Positions 34,560 to 46,329 of a DNA stretch of 64,000 bases are shown piece by piece. Where the stretch lies: contig JAGTJL010000047.1 in the NCBI GenBank assembly GCA_020746875.1, forward strand, positions 19,899-83,898, read 5' to 3'. This stretch comes from Rhexocercosporidium sp. MPI-PUGE-AT-0058. Taxonomy: Eukaryota > Ascomycota > Leotiomycetes > Helotiales. The notes under the pieces are model-generated. The model was given only the letters and a program-made list of their open reading frames with translations, had not been told where the DNA came from and ran no database searches. How positions within the stretch are numbered: the first letter of the stretch is position 1; the number at the start of each line of letters is the position of its first letter. A program made the position numbers and the translations under genes.

Positions 34560-36050
34560 TAACATAGCACGGACGGTATTGCTGAGATCGAAAGAGAGGT
34601 CACAAAATGAGATCTCCTAATATCAGGAGTGAAGGGCACCATTCCCATGTCCTTCAGCTACTGAAGTGAACCGGTGTTGATGTCTCAGACCGAGATGCAA
34701 GCGCAGGTGCAGAGGCGTCTCGATAGACCCATATTAGACAATACGGAACATCTCGGTGGCTTCCAGTATCCATGGACCTAAGGGGACGGACTTCGACTGC
34801 TGAGTATGGAGATCTGCGGAAGATGCCGAAGAAAACGGCGAGTCTTCTCCCCGATCCATAGAGCGTCCCCTCGTAATAGCTCGTTGGATCGAGCTTTCAA
34901 GAGCCACCAGAAGTGTGGGATTTCGCCGGCCCGGTTACCAGGTCCCGGGGCGCACAGTTACAAACCCATTTGATGGAGCATGCCGGTTATGTTTCACAAG
35001 TCAGCCAGCTGGATGGGCTTGGATTCTAATTAGCTGGAAAATGGCCCGGTTCTCCAGAAATTTATGGGGTGAAGGGGTCAGTCCGGGTGGGGAACGCCTA
35101 GCTCCATCCTGCCGATCGGATATTCGATCGGAAGGAGGGCTTGGAACTCCTATTTGCTCAATGCGACAAAAAGGAAACCCACCGCTTTCAAAAATGCCCG
35201 CAGAAGAATCACACACGCAGAGATTGACCAATAGACCAGGATGCGCGGTGGCTTTGCTTTTGATTTCCCGTTTCTTTGTGTTACCGACCGAGCTCCGACC
35301 TGGCATATTCTCAGGACGAAGTTGCCATCACTAAGCCACCTCTCCGCTAGTGAATACCGAGGGCTTCTTCCTCTCCATCGGAAAATAAGGGCAGAATCGA
35401 CGGACCACGGGAACTACGCACATTTCGCCTCCCCGCCAGTGCATGCATTAACGGCTCCAATGGCAGGGAGCGCTCTGCCACTGTGCATTTATTCGCATCG
35501 TAGGGATGGTTCTCTCGCTGCGCATACTACGAAGTACTTGGTAAAAGCGGTAAATAATGTGCACTCGCAGTCTGTGCACGAGTCCAGAGGTTTCTACTTG
35601 CCAGGGCTGCATACAGGGGTATTACCCAATGATAAAGGAATATTGATCCTCTACATTGCCAATTCTCTAGATTTCATGGATTTGTGCAGGGACTAGAATT
35701 GTACATTATTTACCCATCATACGAAGTAGATCCAAAAGTACGGGGGCCTTGCAGGAGACGGCACGACACCGATTGGGCCAAATTCAGAGGAGATGCAGAG
35801 AGGCCTATCTCCAATTTAGGCGGCCTGTCGAAAAGCTTGTCTTGGACACCGAAATACTTTGGTACATGTGGTAAAGATCAAAGACTTGGCGTCTGTGCGT
35901 ACTACTCGAAGATTCCACTTCACATGGTGTTTTAACCAATGAACCAATCCAGTTTACTCTTTCTCGTCTTGAACAAGTAAAATATGGGTTATTTAGCACA
36001 GACATCAGATCTTTGATCTTTATGCCTTGTACGAAGTAGGCCGGACAAGT
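34560..36050. other. GC-balanced DNA without a supported gene
   Basis: Several frames of 80-150 codons overlap here on both strands (34915-35334, 35241-35696, 35684-35935 plus; 35001-35306 minus). They are antisense to one another, share no motif with a known family, and lack introns that would join them. I regard them as chance open frames of a GC-rich stretch. The hexamer-rich phrase TACGAAGTA recurs near 35720, 36030 and, inverted or altered, 35530. Confidence 0.45.
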
Positions 36051-36419
36051 TCATGAAAAGGCCAGACCTCTTTAGTAGCCACGACCTCAACCCGCCAATT
36101 CATACCGTGCTAGTGCTTGTACTAAGTAGCTTTTCCACTTCAAGACGATATTGGCCTTAGTTCCTATCCTCGACCTCATACAATTAAGCTTACTAGTGAT
36201 ATTAGAGAAGTCCAACTACAGTTTAGGATCGGGTCTTTAGATAGCTTTATTAGGGCGGCCGGCTTCTAACGTATACTACACTTGGCCCGACATAACGCTA
36301 AGAAAGTCCCTTACCTGTATAAGGACGATTAGGCACAGGGCCACGATTATTCTCGAGGCAGGGGCCCTATTAGTCTTTCGCTTTCCATTTAAAGGGCTCT
36401 TAAAGGGGTTGAGGCATAT

Positions 36420-37210
36420 GTAAATAGTATTATTACGCTCTAATTAGCCGTTAACGCTGTCTTAAAGTACCTCGGTAATAGTTTGCAGAGACAGCTCTTC
36501 CGATTATAAGATGCTATCGAAGTTCGCTAGGTACGACTGCTATTCTTCTCCGTTTAATGTTAATATTCCGTTTACTTCATTGATTAAGGAATATTTCACT
36601 ACCTTATTAATAGTTATTTAATATAAATTAGTATTACTCGACAGGTCGTTGCTTCACTTAACGAGTAGTTTTATTTATATTTCCTTTATATAAGAATAGT
36701 ACATTTAATTCTACCTCCTTACCGTTTAAAGTAAGTCTTTTGTTTTATTAAAGAAACGCTTATTAACTCCCTTTTCTGTCCGGAAAACGAGGATATATAG
36801 CAAATTATCTTTTAATATACGAGTTTCGGTATCCTTTACCTTAATATAATTACCTTTTATACGAACGTTATAAAAAAACTTCTAAAAGCGATAGTATTTC
36901 CGGTAATTCTCTATACTCTTGTCTCTTAAGACGACGTCGACGAGCTCCTTTACGGCTTATGCTTTTGCTTAATTAACGTCTGCGGATAATCCAGGATTAT
37001 TTATAACTTATACTCGAGTATTAGCTTCTGCTAACTTTATGACGTAATTATATCGAAAAGTCTTCTTCTATAAGTTAATCGATCGCCTAGACTTTCGAGA
37101 CCTGCTTACTCCTTTCTTATTTCTAGCTTAACCTTATCTCGCTTAATAAGATTAAAGTAAGCAGTTAGGTCTAAAGGAAGCTTTATAATCGCGCTTATAC
37201 CCTTGAATAC
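36420..37210 (-). pseudogene. RIP-degraded coding relic of unknown family
   Basis: On the minus strand one frame keeps a protein-like sense for about 230 codons despite stops. It reads NYVIKLAEANTRV*VINNPG, AVKELVDVVLRDKSIENYRK, FFYNVRIKGNYIKVKDTETR, YILVFRTEKGVNKRFFNKTK, VKYSLINEVNGILTLNGEE and SEELSLQTITEVL. The stops stand where Gln is plausible. I do not recognise a domain. It could be part of a transposon or a decayed host gene. Confidence 0.42.
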
Positions 37211-37459
37211 TTTTAAAGTTAAGTAATCTCTGTCTTAGAAGTTAACTGTCTTCTTATAATACTTCACGGACGCTTAAGTATACCCGATATAATAAGTATA
37301 ACGTTCTTATCTTAATATAATTCCTTTATCATATTCGAAACCGGCGTATATTCTTTTTATAAAGATGCGATTAAAGGTGGTCTTATTAAAGAATCGTGCG
37401 AAGTATTACAATAAGTTGATATTACTAGTGCTGGCTAATATAGTTTATTAAGTGAATTC

Positions 37460-38260
37460 TGCTGAGACTCATGATTATCTTTTAGGCTCAACGTGCTATC
37501 GGTGGGGTTGGCTGTACTCACTGAGTGTGTGCAGGCAGCAGGGGGAACTCCTTCGGGACTGGAGGGGCCTTAAGCGGTCGCATTCTGGTCGAGGTCGTTG
37601 GAGATCGACGTCGATGTCTTGAAGAGACTTTCTTGGCTCTGTGCGATCTCCGTGCAGCTATTCCTCCGTAGCCTGGCCGAGGATGTTTCTTATGATCAGG
37701 AGTTTGTGAGGGTGTATCGATATTAGCGTGATAATATCGGAAGGGACGTCGTCGAGGATAATAATAGGATTAGAGGGCGTATCTCTTTCGTGGCGCACCT
37801 CGACTCGTAAATAGCGGAAAAGAGTTAAATCAATAGTTAATTTATCTTAGGATTTATATAAAACGTATATGCTTAAAAGGTGCTATCGATCTATTATTCG
37901 GATAATCTAAAGACTTCTTCGAGAGCAGATCTGTCTAGAAAGACCTCGTATAATTAGTCTTGCTTATTGACCGATACCTAATAGCTTAAAAACACACGTT
38001 TAAAGCCCGTTATATTAAAAGTATTATTAAACGGATGGAGCGCTATTATGGATGTTACTGTAGGTTGAACTGGGTTACGGGCACGCGCAGTCGATTTCCA
38101 AATATTGTTTGGAAATGCCGAGTCAGCAATGACTCCACACTGTGGCATGAGCGGGACCGCCAAAAATCCTATTTTTAGCCTGCCATTGCGCAAAAGGTTG
38201 AAGGAGACCCGCCCCGCAATCAGTTGGACCTTATACTAGCCTTGCCAGCTGGAATCACGC
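37460..38260. other. Mixed-composition DNA without a supported gene
   Basis: A GC-normal patch at about 37490-37700 is followed by AT-rich DNA and then another normal patch near 38030-38210. A 71-codon frame on minus (37978-38193) shows no motif. Confidence 0.45.
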
Positions 38261-38390
38261 CTAAATAATGAAAATCAAGTGCGCAATTATATAACAATCG
38301 ATCCTTCCTTAAACAGCAACTAATATCCTAGACTAGCACAGTATAATCTTCTCTTAATCTATTGAACACGATTAAGAATATCGGCCTCGT

Positions 38391-39266
38391 TTGAAGCGTT
38401 TGTGTTTACCGCTAACTCATACTCTTTTATTAACACCTTCTTATAAGATTATCTTTTCACGCTTCTTTACATTCGTTATTAATATAAATACGGTACTTAT
38501 TATAATTCATAAAGCGACTATCGTAGACCAATCCCCCGAACTAGCAGCTCTTACTCGAGGAAAGATATTAGAAGGCCTAGCTGCCGAAGTCAAGTAAGAG
38601 GACGTAAATAAAAGGACATTTATACGATTTGCCTAATTCGCATATATAAGAGATTACACGACTCCGCAAATAATAATTAAACTAATAAAGATACTCCCCT
38701 CGATCGATATATGGAGTTATAGACCAGTTAAGAAGGCGGGGAAGAAACACACCTCTAAGCCCTTAGAGCCGATACCTGCTTTTAAGAATCTTAACTACCC
38801 TCCCCCGATACCTCGATTTAACTTTGCAGATACTTGCGAGCCTACTGTAACCGAAGGACCTAGCCAGAATATCGGCGAGATACTCATTATTTATGCCTCA
38901 CTTTATATTTTGGCAGAGGAATAGGGGATCGACCGGCTGAAGAGGTTATCCCTGTTCGAGATCCACAAGACCTTATATCCATTCAGCCTCGATATATTGA
39001 AACTCAAACTAGTCATCAACTTTATGCGATACGCGTATAAGAAAACGCCCGATTTGAGAACGAAGATAGATGGATGAAGGGAATTGATTTGTTATTATAT
39101 AGCTGCCAACGCTAAACTCACAGCAGAGGACATGACGTTTTTGGCACTTATTGAAGTGGGGGGGATCCTTTGCACGGGATCTGTGGAAGCTTGTGACACC
39201 AACGTTGAAGCAGTCGGACTGAGTAAGGATAATTTCAACGGTCTACTTATAGAAGCCATGCAGTAA
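38391..39266 (+). pseudogene. BTB/POZ-domain protein pseudogene, four in-frame stops
   Basis: BTB proteins are adaptor proteins that dimerise and often recruit cullin-3 ligases. One plus-strand frame runs about 290 codons without a frameshift to TAA at 39266. HKATIVDQSPELAALTRGK, EGLAAEVK*EDVNKRTFIRF and FAYIRDYTTP form the BTB fold core in the form usual for fungal proteins (HKA...SP...L...F..F.Y..DY). A Pro-rich linker follows, then LYILAEE*GIDRLKRLSLFE, HKTLYP, FMRYAYKKTPD, REL..YYIAANAKL and FLALIEVGG, the family's C-terminal phrases. The four stops are TAA at 38595 and 38634, TAG at 38922 and TGA at 39075. Each can be undone by a single C/T or G/A change (Gln, Gln, Trp, Arg), as expected from RIP. 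The start is unclear because the first 40 residues are AT-rich. Confidence 0.78.
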
Positions 39267-39423
39267 CAAAAGAAGCTGAACGATTCACCGACTAGTCAAT
39301 ATACCCCGCAAGAACCCCACAATCGCTCTCGTACTGTACAAACCCCAACCACATACAAGTAGTACTGTACATCCCTTCATCTTCAAAATCGCTGTATAGA
39401 GGACTTGGATTAAACGTGTTGCT

Positions 39424-40737
39424 TCACAGCAGCTCACATTCAACACAAGCTTCGGGCTCACTACCCCGCCAAATCTTCTTGATCCTCAATCCGCTGTTCG
39501 TAAGCAACTCTTTCCACTGTGTCTCATTCCTCTCCATACCTCCGATCGGAAACATTGAAATGTCTCTAATGGCCTCCTGCATCGTAACGTTTGTATCTGG
39601 CAGGACCAGATCCACCAACAACAGCTTGCTTTTTGGCTGCTCCTTCAGTACCGGCACGATCTGGGCCAAGAAAGACGTGCAATCAGTATCACTCCAGTCA
39701 TGGATGATGTGACGATAGTAGTAGATAGCAGCATCTTTAGTAGGTTGAGGTGCAAACATGTCATGTGGCATGAATTCAACACCCTCGGGAGGGCCAGTCA
39801 CAGCCTCAAAAGTGGAAGGCAAGTCCTGCACAATGAACCTGCCTTTCAGCTCTAGGTTTCGCTTTCTGATCTCTTCCATGATATGGCCCTGTCCACCAGC
39901 AACATCCACAATTGCGATATCTTCATCTTTCAGGTCGAGCTTCCCAAGCTCAACACCCCATGGATAAGCATCGCCAGATACGTTACCCGCGTTGTGGGAC
40001 CGCATGCCAGCCACCATGTTCATTGCCCGATCGGGGTGCGATCCGAGCCATGTCCACAACTCTTCTCCGTGTGCCCACTTGTATGGGGTTCCGGTTTCCT
40101 TGGTTGGTGTCTTGTAGTGATGCTCTTTGAGTGTACGTGGCATGGCCATAATAGAGGGGATGATGTCCACAAACATGAGATTGTTGAAGGCACGGTGATC
40201 AGGGTTTAGGTAAGGTAATCCGAGAGGGGTCAGGGCATATCCAAGACCGGGCTTTTCAACGAGAATGTTGGCAGCTAACAGTTGGCGGAAGACACGGACT
40301 GGAGGTCTCAGTCAGTGAAAAACGGCATTCATCAAACATGGCATTCCTACTAATGATGATTTCATCCGCTTTGGTGAGCTCCAGGATCGTTGCCATTGAG
40401 GCAACATTCCCTCCTTCAAACATTTCCCACAGACCCAAGTCTGACACGATCTCAACTGCGACACTGACATTCACCTTTAGGTATCGTCAGTAAGTCACAA
40501 CTGAAAGGAAGCGGGATAACTGAAGAAAACGTGAGCAAAACTCACTTGAAAGATTCGAGGCCAGACCTCGGTATTTGGCTCCTCCAATGAGTACAGAAGC
40601 TTCCGAGCTTCGAGTTGCAAATTTCGACGGGCGACATGTGTATCGCCTCCGCTCGAAGCTGCGAAGGTTGCTGCTGCTGTATTTAGATTAGCCACCAGTA
40701 ACGAGACCTCACTGGTTGACACATAACTGTCTGCCAT
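39424..40737 (-). CDS. SAM-dependent O-methyltransferase (COMT-like)
   Basis: An intact minus-strand gene of three exons: 40737-40546, 40474-40351 and 40298-39424. The introns are 71 and 52 nt with GT/AG ends and matching phases, giving 396 residues. It transfers a methyl group from S-adenosylmethionine to a hydroxyl, usually of a polyketide or aromatic product. The N-terminal helical dimerisation part includes EEPNTEVWPRIF and VAVEIVSDLGLWEMF. The SAM-binding glycine motif is VDVAGGQGH (about residues 236-244, with Ala where Gly is usual), followed by the acidic VQDLP. HDWSD at about 305-309 holds the proposed catalytic His. The length is normal for the fungal family. The start MADSYVS is chosen because it suits the family; an upstream in-frame ATG at 40776 would add 13 residues. 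It is divergent to the membrane-protein gene at 42013. Substrate unknown. Confidence 0.9.
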
Positions 40738-42012
40738 TGTGAGATCAATTGAGATTTGGAATGTCTGGTGTTTCAACGATAAGAGGGAAAATAAAAAAAG
40801 AGATCGAATGATTAGAATGATAAATCGGACCAGGGAGTGGAAAGGTTTTCATTCTGTTATCAGTGCTTTATCTGCCCATCCAACACTAGCTCACTGGTCT
40901 ATTGGTTCCCAAGGTGGCGTCCGGATCAGGAACTGGAGCATGTCCATCATGTTCGGCTGTCAGGTTTGCTTTTTCTGGCATCGCAGGCTCGCTTCCGAGC
41001 AAGGATGGAGCTGCATTGACTTCTAGCCAATCGCTGCGGAGACATGTTGCATCGGACCCTTGAAAAATCACCATCTTGCGGCTTGTGCCGTAATGCTGGG
41101 GGAGAAGGTGTCAACAAAATGCCAGGGAAGCTGTGGGCGAGACACCTCCTCCATCAAGAGCAGGCAAATTTTACATTGGATCACTATCTCAGTGAGAATA
41201 GGCCATCTGTCCATGACATGCAACATCTTATTTGAATTAAGAGAAGTTTATAAGTGCATTCCTCCCGAGTTTTCATAACATTACTTCAGTCTGCTATTAG
41301 ACAAGGATCAAAGTCGTGTGAGGGATTTTAACCAACAAACTTGCAACGGGATGGGATCTGATGGCAACCACCAAGAATATCAACGCTACGCAGTCACTAA
41401 AATTAAGCAACTTCCTGTGGTGGAAACAATAGTAACCTAACCCATCCAATTTTGGTGCGTCTTGAGGTCTCACACGCAATTTTCAGGCTAGCGGTTGATT
41501 CCGAATGGCTCGTTCTTCGGCGGCTGCATGCTTTCCTGCTCAGGCGACCGCATTGAAAAAGTAATTAACTTGTCAGAAAGGAGCTCAAATCGTTACTATT
41601 GAGAGAGGGACTGTGGGAATTCAGCCGGGACTTCAAGCCAATGTTTCAACGGCAAGCTACACCTCAATCCAGATGACATGACTGGACATCACCCTGGTTT
41701 GTCGGTGACTTCACGCACAGGTACCGGATGCAACTCTACGCCTCCCGGGTTCTTGGATAGCCCTTCTTCGAATCCTGGATATGCATTAACTAGATCTTCA
41801 TTTGTCGTTGTTGCTTTTAGGATCCTCAAACACATCCCGCATGTTATCACATCTTGGCTCCTGTCTTCGAAAAGGTCTTTAAGTGGTCGGTAGCCTTCCA
41901 ACGTTTTCAACAGGCCTTTGTCTTCTCTCAAATGATTATTTAGATTGAATCTCTTTGACCATCTGATAAAATACGACTCCTTGACTTATTTCACTTCTTC
42001 GTTTCCGATACT
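40738..42012. promoter_or_regulatory. Divergent 1.3-kb intergenic region
   Basis: It separates the methyltransferase start from the membrane-protein start and must hold both promoters. A pyrimidine-rich stretch (TTTCACTTCTTCGTTTCC) lies immediately upstream of the ATG at 42013. No clear palindromic activator site stood out. A possible minus-strand coding piece lies at 41689-41985. Confidence 0.5.
41689..41985 (-). CDS. Possible coding fragment of unknown function
   Basis: The minus-strand frame between stops at 41986 and 41689 gives about 98 codons of convincingly protein-like sequence: VKESYFIRWSKRFNLNNHLR, EDKGLLKTLEGYRPLKDLFE, DRSQDVITCGMCLRILKATT, then NEDLVNAYPGFEEG. It has no ATG of its own, so it would be an exon or a relic. 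Three CA-to-TA-type changes are not needed to read it, unlike the RIP relics. It ends 27 bases from the start of the membrane-protein gene on the other strand. Family not recognised; a chance frame cannot be excluded. Confidence 0.35.
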   Translation of the reverse strand, partial: VKESYFIRWSKRFNLNNHLREDKGLLKTLEGYRPLKDLFEDRSQDVITCGMCLRILKATTTNEDLVNAYPGFEEGLSKNPGGVELHPVPVREVTDKPG

Positions 42013-43555
42013 ATGATCTCGAGCGGGGACTTTCCAGATGGAACGCCGAACCGCCTCGGTATGCGAGTTGGCTGTTATATACTCTTTGCACTTGCCACTA
42101 TCACTGTCTTGGCTAGGTGCGTTCATTTTTGAGAAAATTATCCCGGGTGAGACTCTGAACCTCTGAAGGTTGTACGTTCGATCTGTCGTTGCTTGGAAAT
42201 TGGGTCTCGACGATTATTTGATCGCATTGTCATGGGTGAGGAAATATTCTTCTCAAGAAGGGAGCACTAGGACATACCAGAGATCTAATTCAAAGGTTTA
42301 GCTGGCAGAGACTGTTCACATCGTTGCAGTGAAACTTCAATTCGAAAACGGTATTGGCTGGCATGTCGCTGATCTGCAGACTCTTCCAAACGCAGCCGAG
42401 ATATTGTCGAGAATAATACTCGTACGCTCTAAGCCCTCTAACTCTTCAAGTTCTATACTAACGATTTGAAGTGGCCCTGGGTAACGCAAGCCCTCTATTA
42501 CTTCGGACTCGGATGCATCAAATCCAGTATCGTGGCCCTCTACCTTCGATTAGCAGTGACGGATCTGCAGCGGAAAACACTGTGGGGAACATTGGCCTTC
42601 ATTCTGGCTCAAGCGATGACATCAACAATCGTACGTCCTCCTGTTAAAGTAAGTTTCCGACGGTTCTTTCATACTGATTCCACAGGTTGTGGCCGCTTTC
42701 CTCTGTTCCCCTCTCAAACAAGTCTGGACAAATCCTCAGGCAATTGGTGGCCCCACCTGCATCAATGTTCTAACGTTCAACTACTTTAATGCTGCGTTCT
42801 TCATAATTTCGGATATTTTCCTAGCATCAGCTCCTATCTTTATCATCAGAAACTTGCAACTGGATGCGAGGAGGAAACGTAAGTTCAAGAACCACCAGTT
42901 CCTATAGCACTTTGCAGAGTATGACCACAAACTGACACTGGGCAGGCGCTCTGGGCATTATGTTCGCACTTGGAATTCTTGCTATTGGAGGTACAATTGC
43001 CAGACAAGTCACGAACGCCGTCGCCATCAACAATGTTGATGATTTTACATGGTTAGTGTCTTTGAAAAGCTCTTGGACATGGCTAATTTTTGATGCTCAC
43101 CTAGGCACTGGGCCCCAACAGCGCTCTCCTCTATATTCGAGTCCAGCCTAGGTATAATATTCGTCTGCGTACCTGCATTAGCACCACTCTTCAAGAAATG
43201 GTTTGGAGGATCGTCTGCAGACAAGTACACCGAGACTCCCAATTTCCCATCGGATCGACCCGGCACATTCGGAAAGCTTAGCAACAAGCTGAGACTCAGA
43301 CCGGAGGATGACAGCATACTCTGTGTGACACAAGTCACTACTACTGAGGCGAAAGATCGAGATGGTAAGGACAGCTATGAAATGGATCTTGTCAAACAAT
43401 ACCCGAATGATGCTGGAAGCGAAACGTGGATAATAACTCCACCCGTGCCAGACTTCGGCGATGATAAGCGTGAGAGTAAGAGAGGTCGGAAAAGTGTGGG
43501 GACAAATGGAGTAAGGGTCGACGTGGAGTACTACGTCGACGGGTCAGACAGATGA
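42013..43555 (+). CDS. Rhodopsin-fold seven-helix integral membrane protein
   Basis: An intact gene of seven exons: 42013-42116, 42169-42235, 42302-42421, 42472-42630, 42686-42878, 42946-43051 and 43105-43555. The introns are 50-67 nt, all GT/AG, and the third has a perfect TACTAAC branch site. Phases agree and the sum is 400 codons (399 residues). Family landmarks appear in order: CYILFALATITVLARLYVRS in helix 1-2, KLGLDDYLIALSW, GIGWHVADL, YFGLGCIKSSIVALYLRL, the Cys-loop CSPLKQVW, FNAAFFIISDIFLASAPIF, LGIMFALGILAIGGTIARQ, and WAPTALSSIFESSLGIIFVC. A hydrophilic tail of about 120 residues, rich in Asp, Lys and Arg, should face the cytoplasm. It is a second member of the same SAT4/Pth11-like fungal family as the gene at 3912, but with different intron positions and low similarity, so it is not a recent duplicate. 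Relatives are found beside biosynthetic genes. Ligand unknown. Confidence 0.9.
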
Positions 43556-44300
43556 CCTTGTGACACTGAGCGTCATCCGTTCTTGTAAGAGGATCTAGCA
43601 ATATAGCTCCCGGGCTTGGATAGAAAGAATGCTAACTGCAAAGTGCATCCACTTGAACATATACGAAATGAATTAGATGCTTTTCCAACGCTCATTCAGC
43701 TAGTCCTTCAACCATCGGCTCGGTCCTCAATTCGGCTTTCAATTCGGCTTCTCCCTCATTCCCTTTTTACTTCTCCTTCCTCTTCGTTTTCACCTCTTCC
43801 CTAGCTTGATGCAGCTCGCAGTTAACACATCTTCCTTCATTTGTCACTATTCTCTTACTACAAACTTTGCATTCGGTGGCTTTAATGCCCTACTCTCGAG
43901 CAGCTGTGCAGCGGTGGGGTTTTGACTTCGGTCCCAGGTCGTAGGCACAAGGGTAACACATTCTTGGGAGCATGACGAGTGATTATTTTGAGGGGGTGTC
44001 TGAATAGATGATGGGTTCTTGAACATTTCATCTTTCGTACTGGAAATTTGTAGCATATATATGTCGGTTGATACTACTTTGTAATGATGATAATGGCTGG
44101 GGCATTCTTTCTCTTTGACTGATAGCCTTTGTTGTTTAAAATATATCTCCTTGCAGTAATAAAATTAGCTCTCTGAGACCTTTCCAAATATTTTTACGCG
44201 GGATTGTGGTGTTGGACATGCTGTTTTCGGCGGGTTTAGTCGCTGTTTTACGCGGGCTCGAACCCCCCATAACCGGTTTCCCGCTTAAAATCCCACCCCT
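43556..44300. other. 3' flank and transition to the telomere-proximal RIP zone
   Basis: Balanced DNA without a supported gene. Short frames at 43616-43804 (plus) and 43847-44056 (minus) have no motif. Composition collapses to AT-rich after about 44330. Confidence 0.5.
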
Positions 44301-44329
44301 GTTATAAATCCCACTTTACCACCAAAATC

Positions 44330-46320
44330 GCACGTTTTTAAACGGCGATAACTTTTGCATATTAAGAGTTATAAACTTACTTTTTGAATTATGAATAATT
44401 TAGTTTTTAGGTATTTAATATTAAAGCTTAATATTTCTAAAAATATACTTTTATTATCGCATAAAACTTGATTAAGTTTTCAGGTTTTTAGATTATTTAA
44501 ATCTATTTAAATATTAACTATAAAACTTAATTTAAATATAAAGTATAAAGCTATATATAATTTAAAATAGTTTAAAAGCTATTTATAACTTAAACTTAGA
44601 TATTAAGAGGAAATTATAAGGATATTATAATAAATAATATTACTTAAATTTTTTAAGCTGAATTTATAATCTTGATAAAGGATATTTTATTTTATAAACT
44701 TAAAATAATGCTTACTAGGATAGATTATTACATTTCATAGTTTAAATTTTTAAAATTAACTTTATAATAATATATATTAAAAATAAATAAGCCGAAATAT
44801 ATACTATTAATTTTTTACCTTTTTAAAGGCATATTTATATAATATATTACTTATATAAAGATCTTTAGAACTTAAATTAAGTTTAAAACTTTAAAAATAT
44901 AAACTAGGTTTCTTTATCTTAAGATACACTTAGTTTAATAAAAATAAGTTTTTATTTTCTTAAACCTTAAATGCTTATATATAACACTTTAAACAATCCT
45001 CTCTTTACAATAGTCGCTAGGTGTAGTCTGCGACAGCCCCTAACCTCGCTGCCGAACCTCGCACGCCTTAATAATCGTGTTAAACGTCGTCGTCGTAAAC
45101 CGAAGGTTTAACCACGCCCTCCCGAATATTATTAAAATTTAATTAACTAATATAATAAGACGATTATTAAAGCTAATTATACCGATTTTACGAAAGATAA
45201 TCTTTAAGGCATTATCGACAAGTTCAGTAAATAAAAGAGTAAATACTTAATTTACGACGTAAAGTACGTAATTAGTTTAACTTTAAAGCTAGGTTTTATA
45301 TATATTTACTTAAGAGTCTACTTTAGCGTATAGTAATCCGGAAATATTTTAAAAGGACTATAATAGCGTTTCTTATTCATATTTACGAAGTTAATTAAGT
45401 AAAGAAGAAGAGTACGGTTTACTAATATTATTTACAGTTTAAAATGCTTTTTAATCGAAAGAACGGCCGCTATATAAATATTAATAATATAAAAAAGGCT
45501 CTCGCGGTATAAGCACCTGTATTCTTAATTTAACTTAACGATATTAACGTTTAATTAATATATTTACGGTCCTTTAATAAAAGATTACGATCTCGATATT
45601 ATAGTTAAGAAAAAGCCTGTCTTAAGTATTAACGACTTTTTACTTTTATTTAATTATTACTAGGCACGCGATACTTTTACCTTTTTAATAAAGCGACATC
45701 GCGTGTAATTCGCACTAATCCTGCTCCTCCTCTTCGCCACGGGGTGCCGGCCCGTAAAGCTAGTCGACGTAAAAAAGAAGAAGAAGCGGCGGTGGCCTGG
45801 CCTTAAGGACGATAAAACCGGCGATAGAGATGAAAACGATAATAACTTTAAAGATATCTAAATTAGCGCTAATGCCGACTTTAGCTTCGATAATTACGAT
45901 AGCGCTATTACTAACTTAAGCTCCAAGAACAGTAATAATAGCTTTAACGATAATATTATTATAAGTAATATTAAAACGGAGCTTACGAAAGCGACGGGCG
46001 TTGAAATCCGTCTATTTTTATTTATTGCTTAAGCGAGAATTTTTCTTAGCGAACCTTACTAAAACTTTCACTTTTTATTAATATTAATTAATATAATTCA
46101 TTCTTTATATACTCTATTTATTAGCTTTTCTTATTATAAGTAAACACGCTACTGATATTAATAAAGTTATCTTTTTAACTTATTTATTTTACGTATACTA
46201 AGCTAAGGCTGTACGTAAAGCTGTACGTAAAGCAAGGCCTATTAAATCTATTGCAATAAATATCAAAAATGCAACTAACGAAGTCGATATTAAATACGAT
46301 ATAAAAAGCCTTCCTCCGCT
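44330..46320. other. AT-rich RIP-degraded DNA
   Basis: No gene could be assigned. A GC-rich patch at 45715-45800 and an Asp/Asn-rich plus-strand reading to about 45980 may be remains of a transposon gene. Confidence 0.45.
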
Positions 46321-46329
46321 TTTAATTAA

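Noticed and set aside
34915..35935. Four overlapping frames of 83-151 codons
   Set aside because: They overlap on both strands with random-looking residue use, no motif and no plausible introns.
39416..40209. Plus-strand frames of 69-108 codons
   Set aside because: Antisense shadows of the methyltransferase exon 3.
42422..42450. 29-nt intron in the seven-helix gene
   Set aside because: Too short to splice; the acceptor at 42471, preceded by a perfect TACTAAC, gives a 50-nt intron and keeps the frame.
42649..42685. 37-nt intron using the GTAAGT at 42649
   Set aside because: Very short, and it would insert RPPVK before the conserved helix; the GTACGT donor at 42631 gives a 55-nt intron in phase.
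43045..43601. Minus-strand frames of 69-97 codons
   Set aside because: Antisense shadows of the last exons of the membrane-protein gene.
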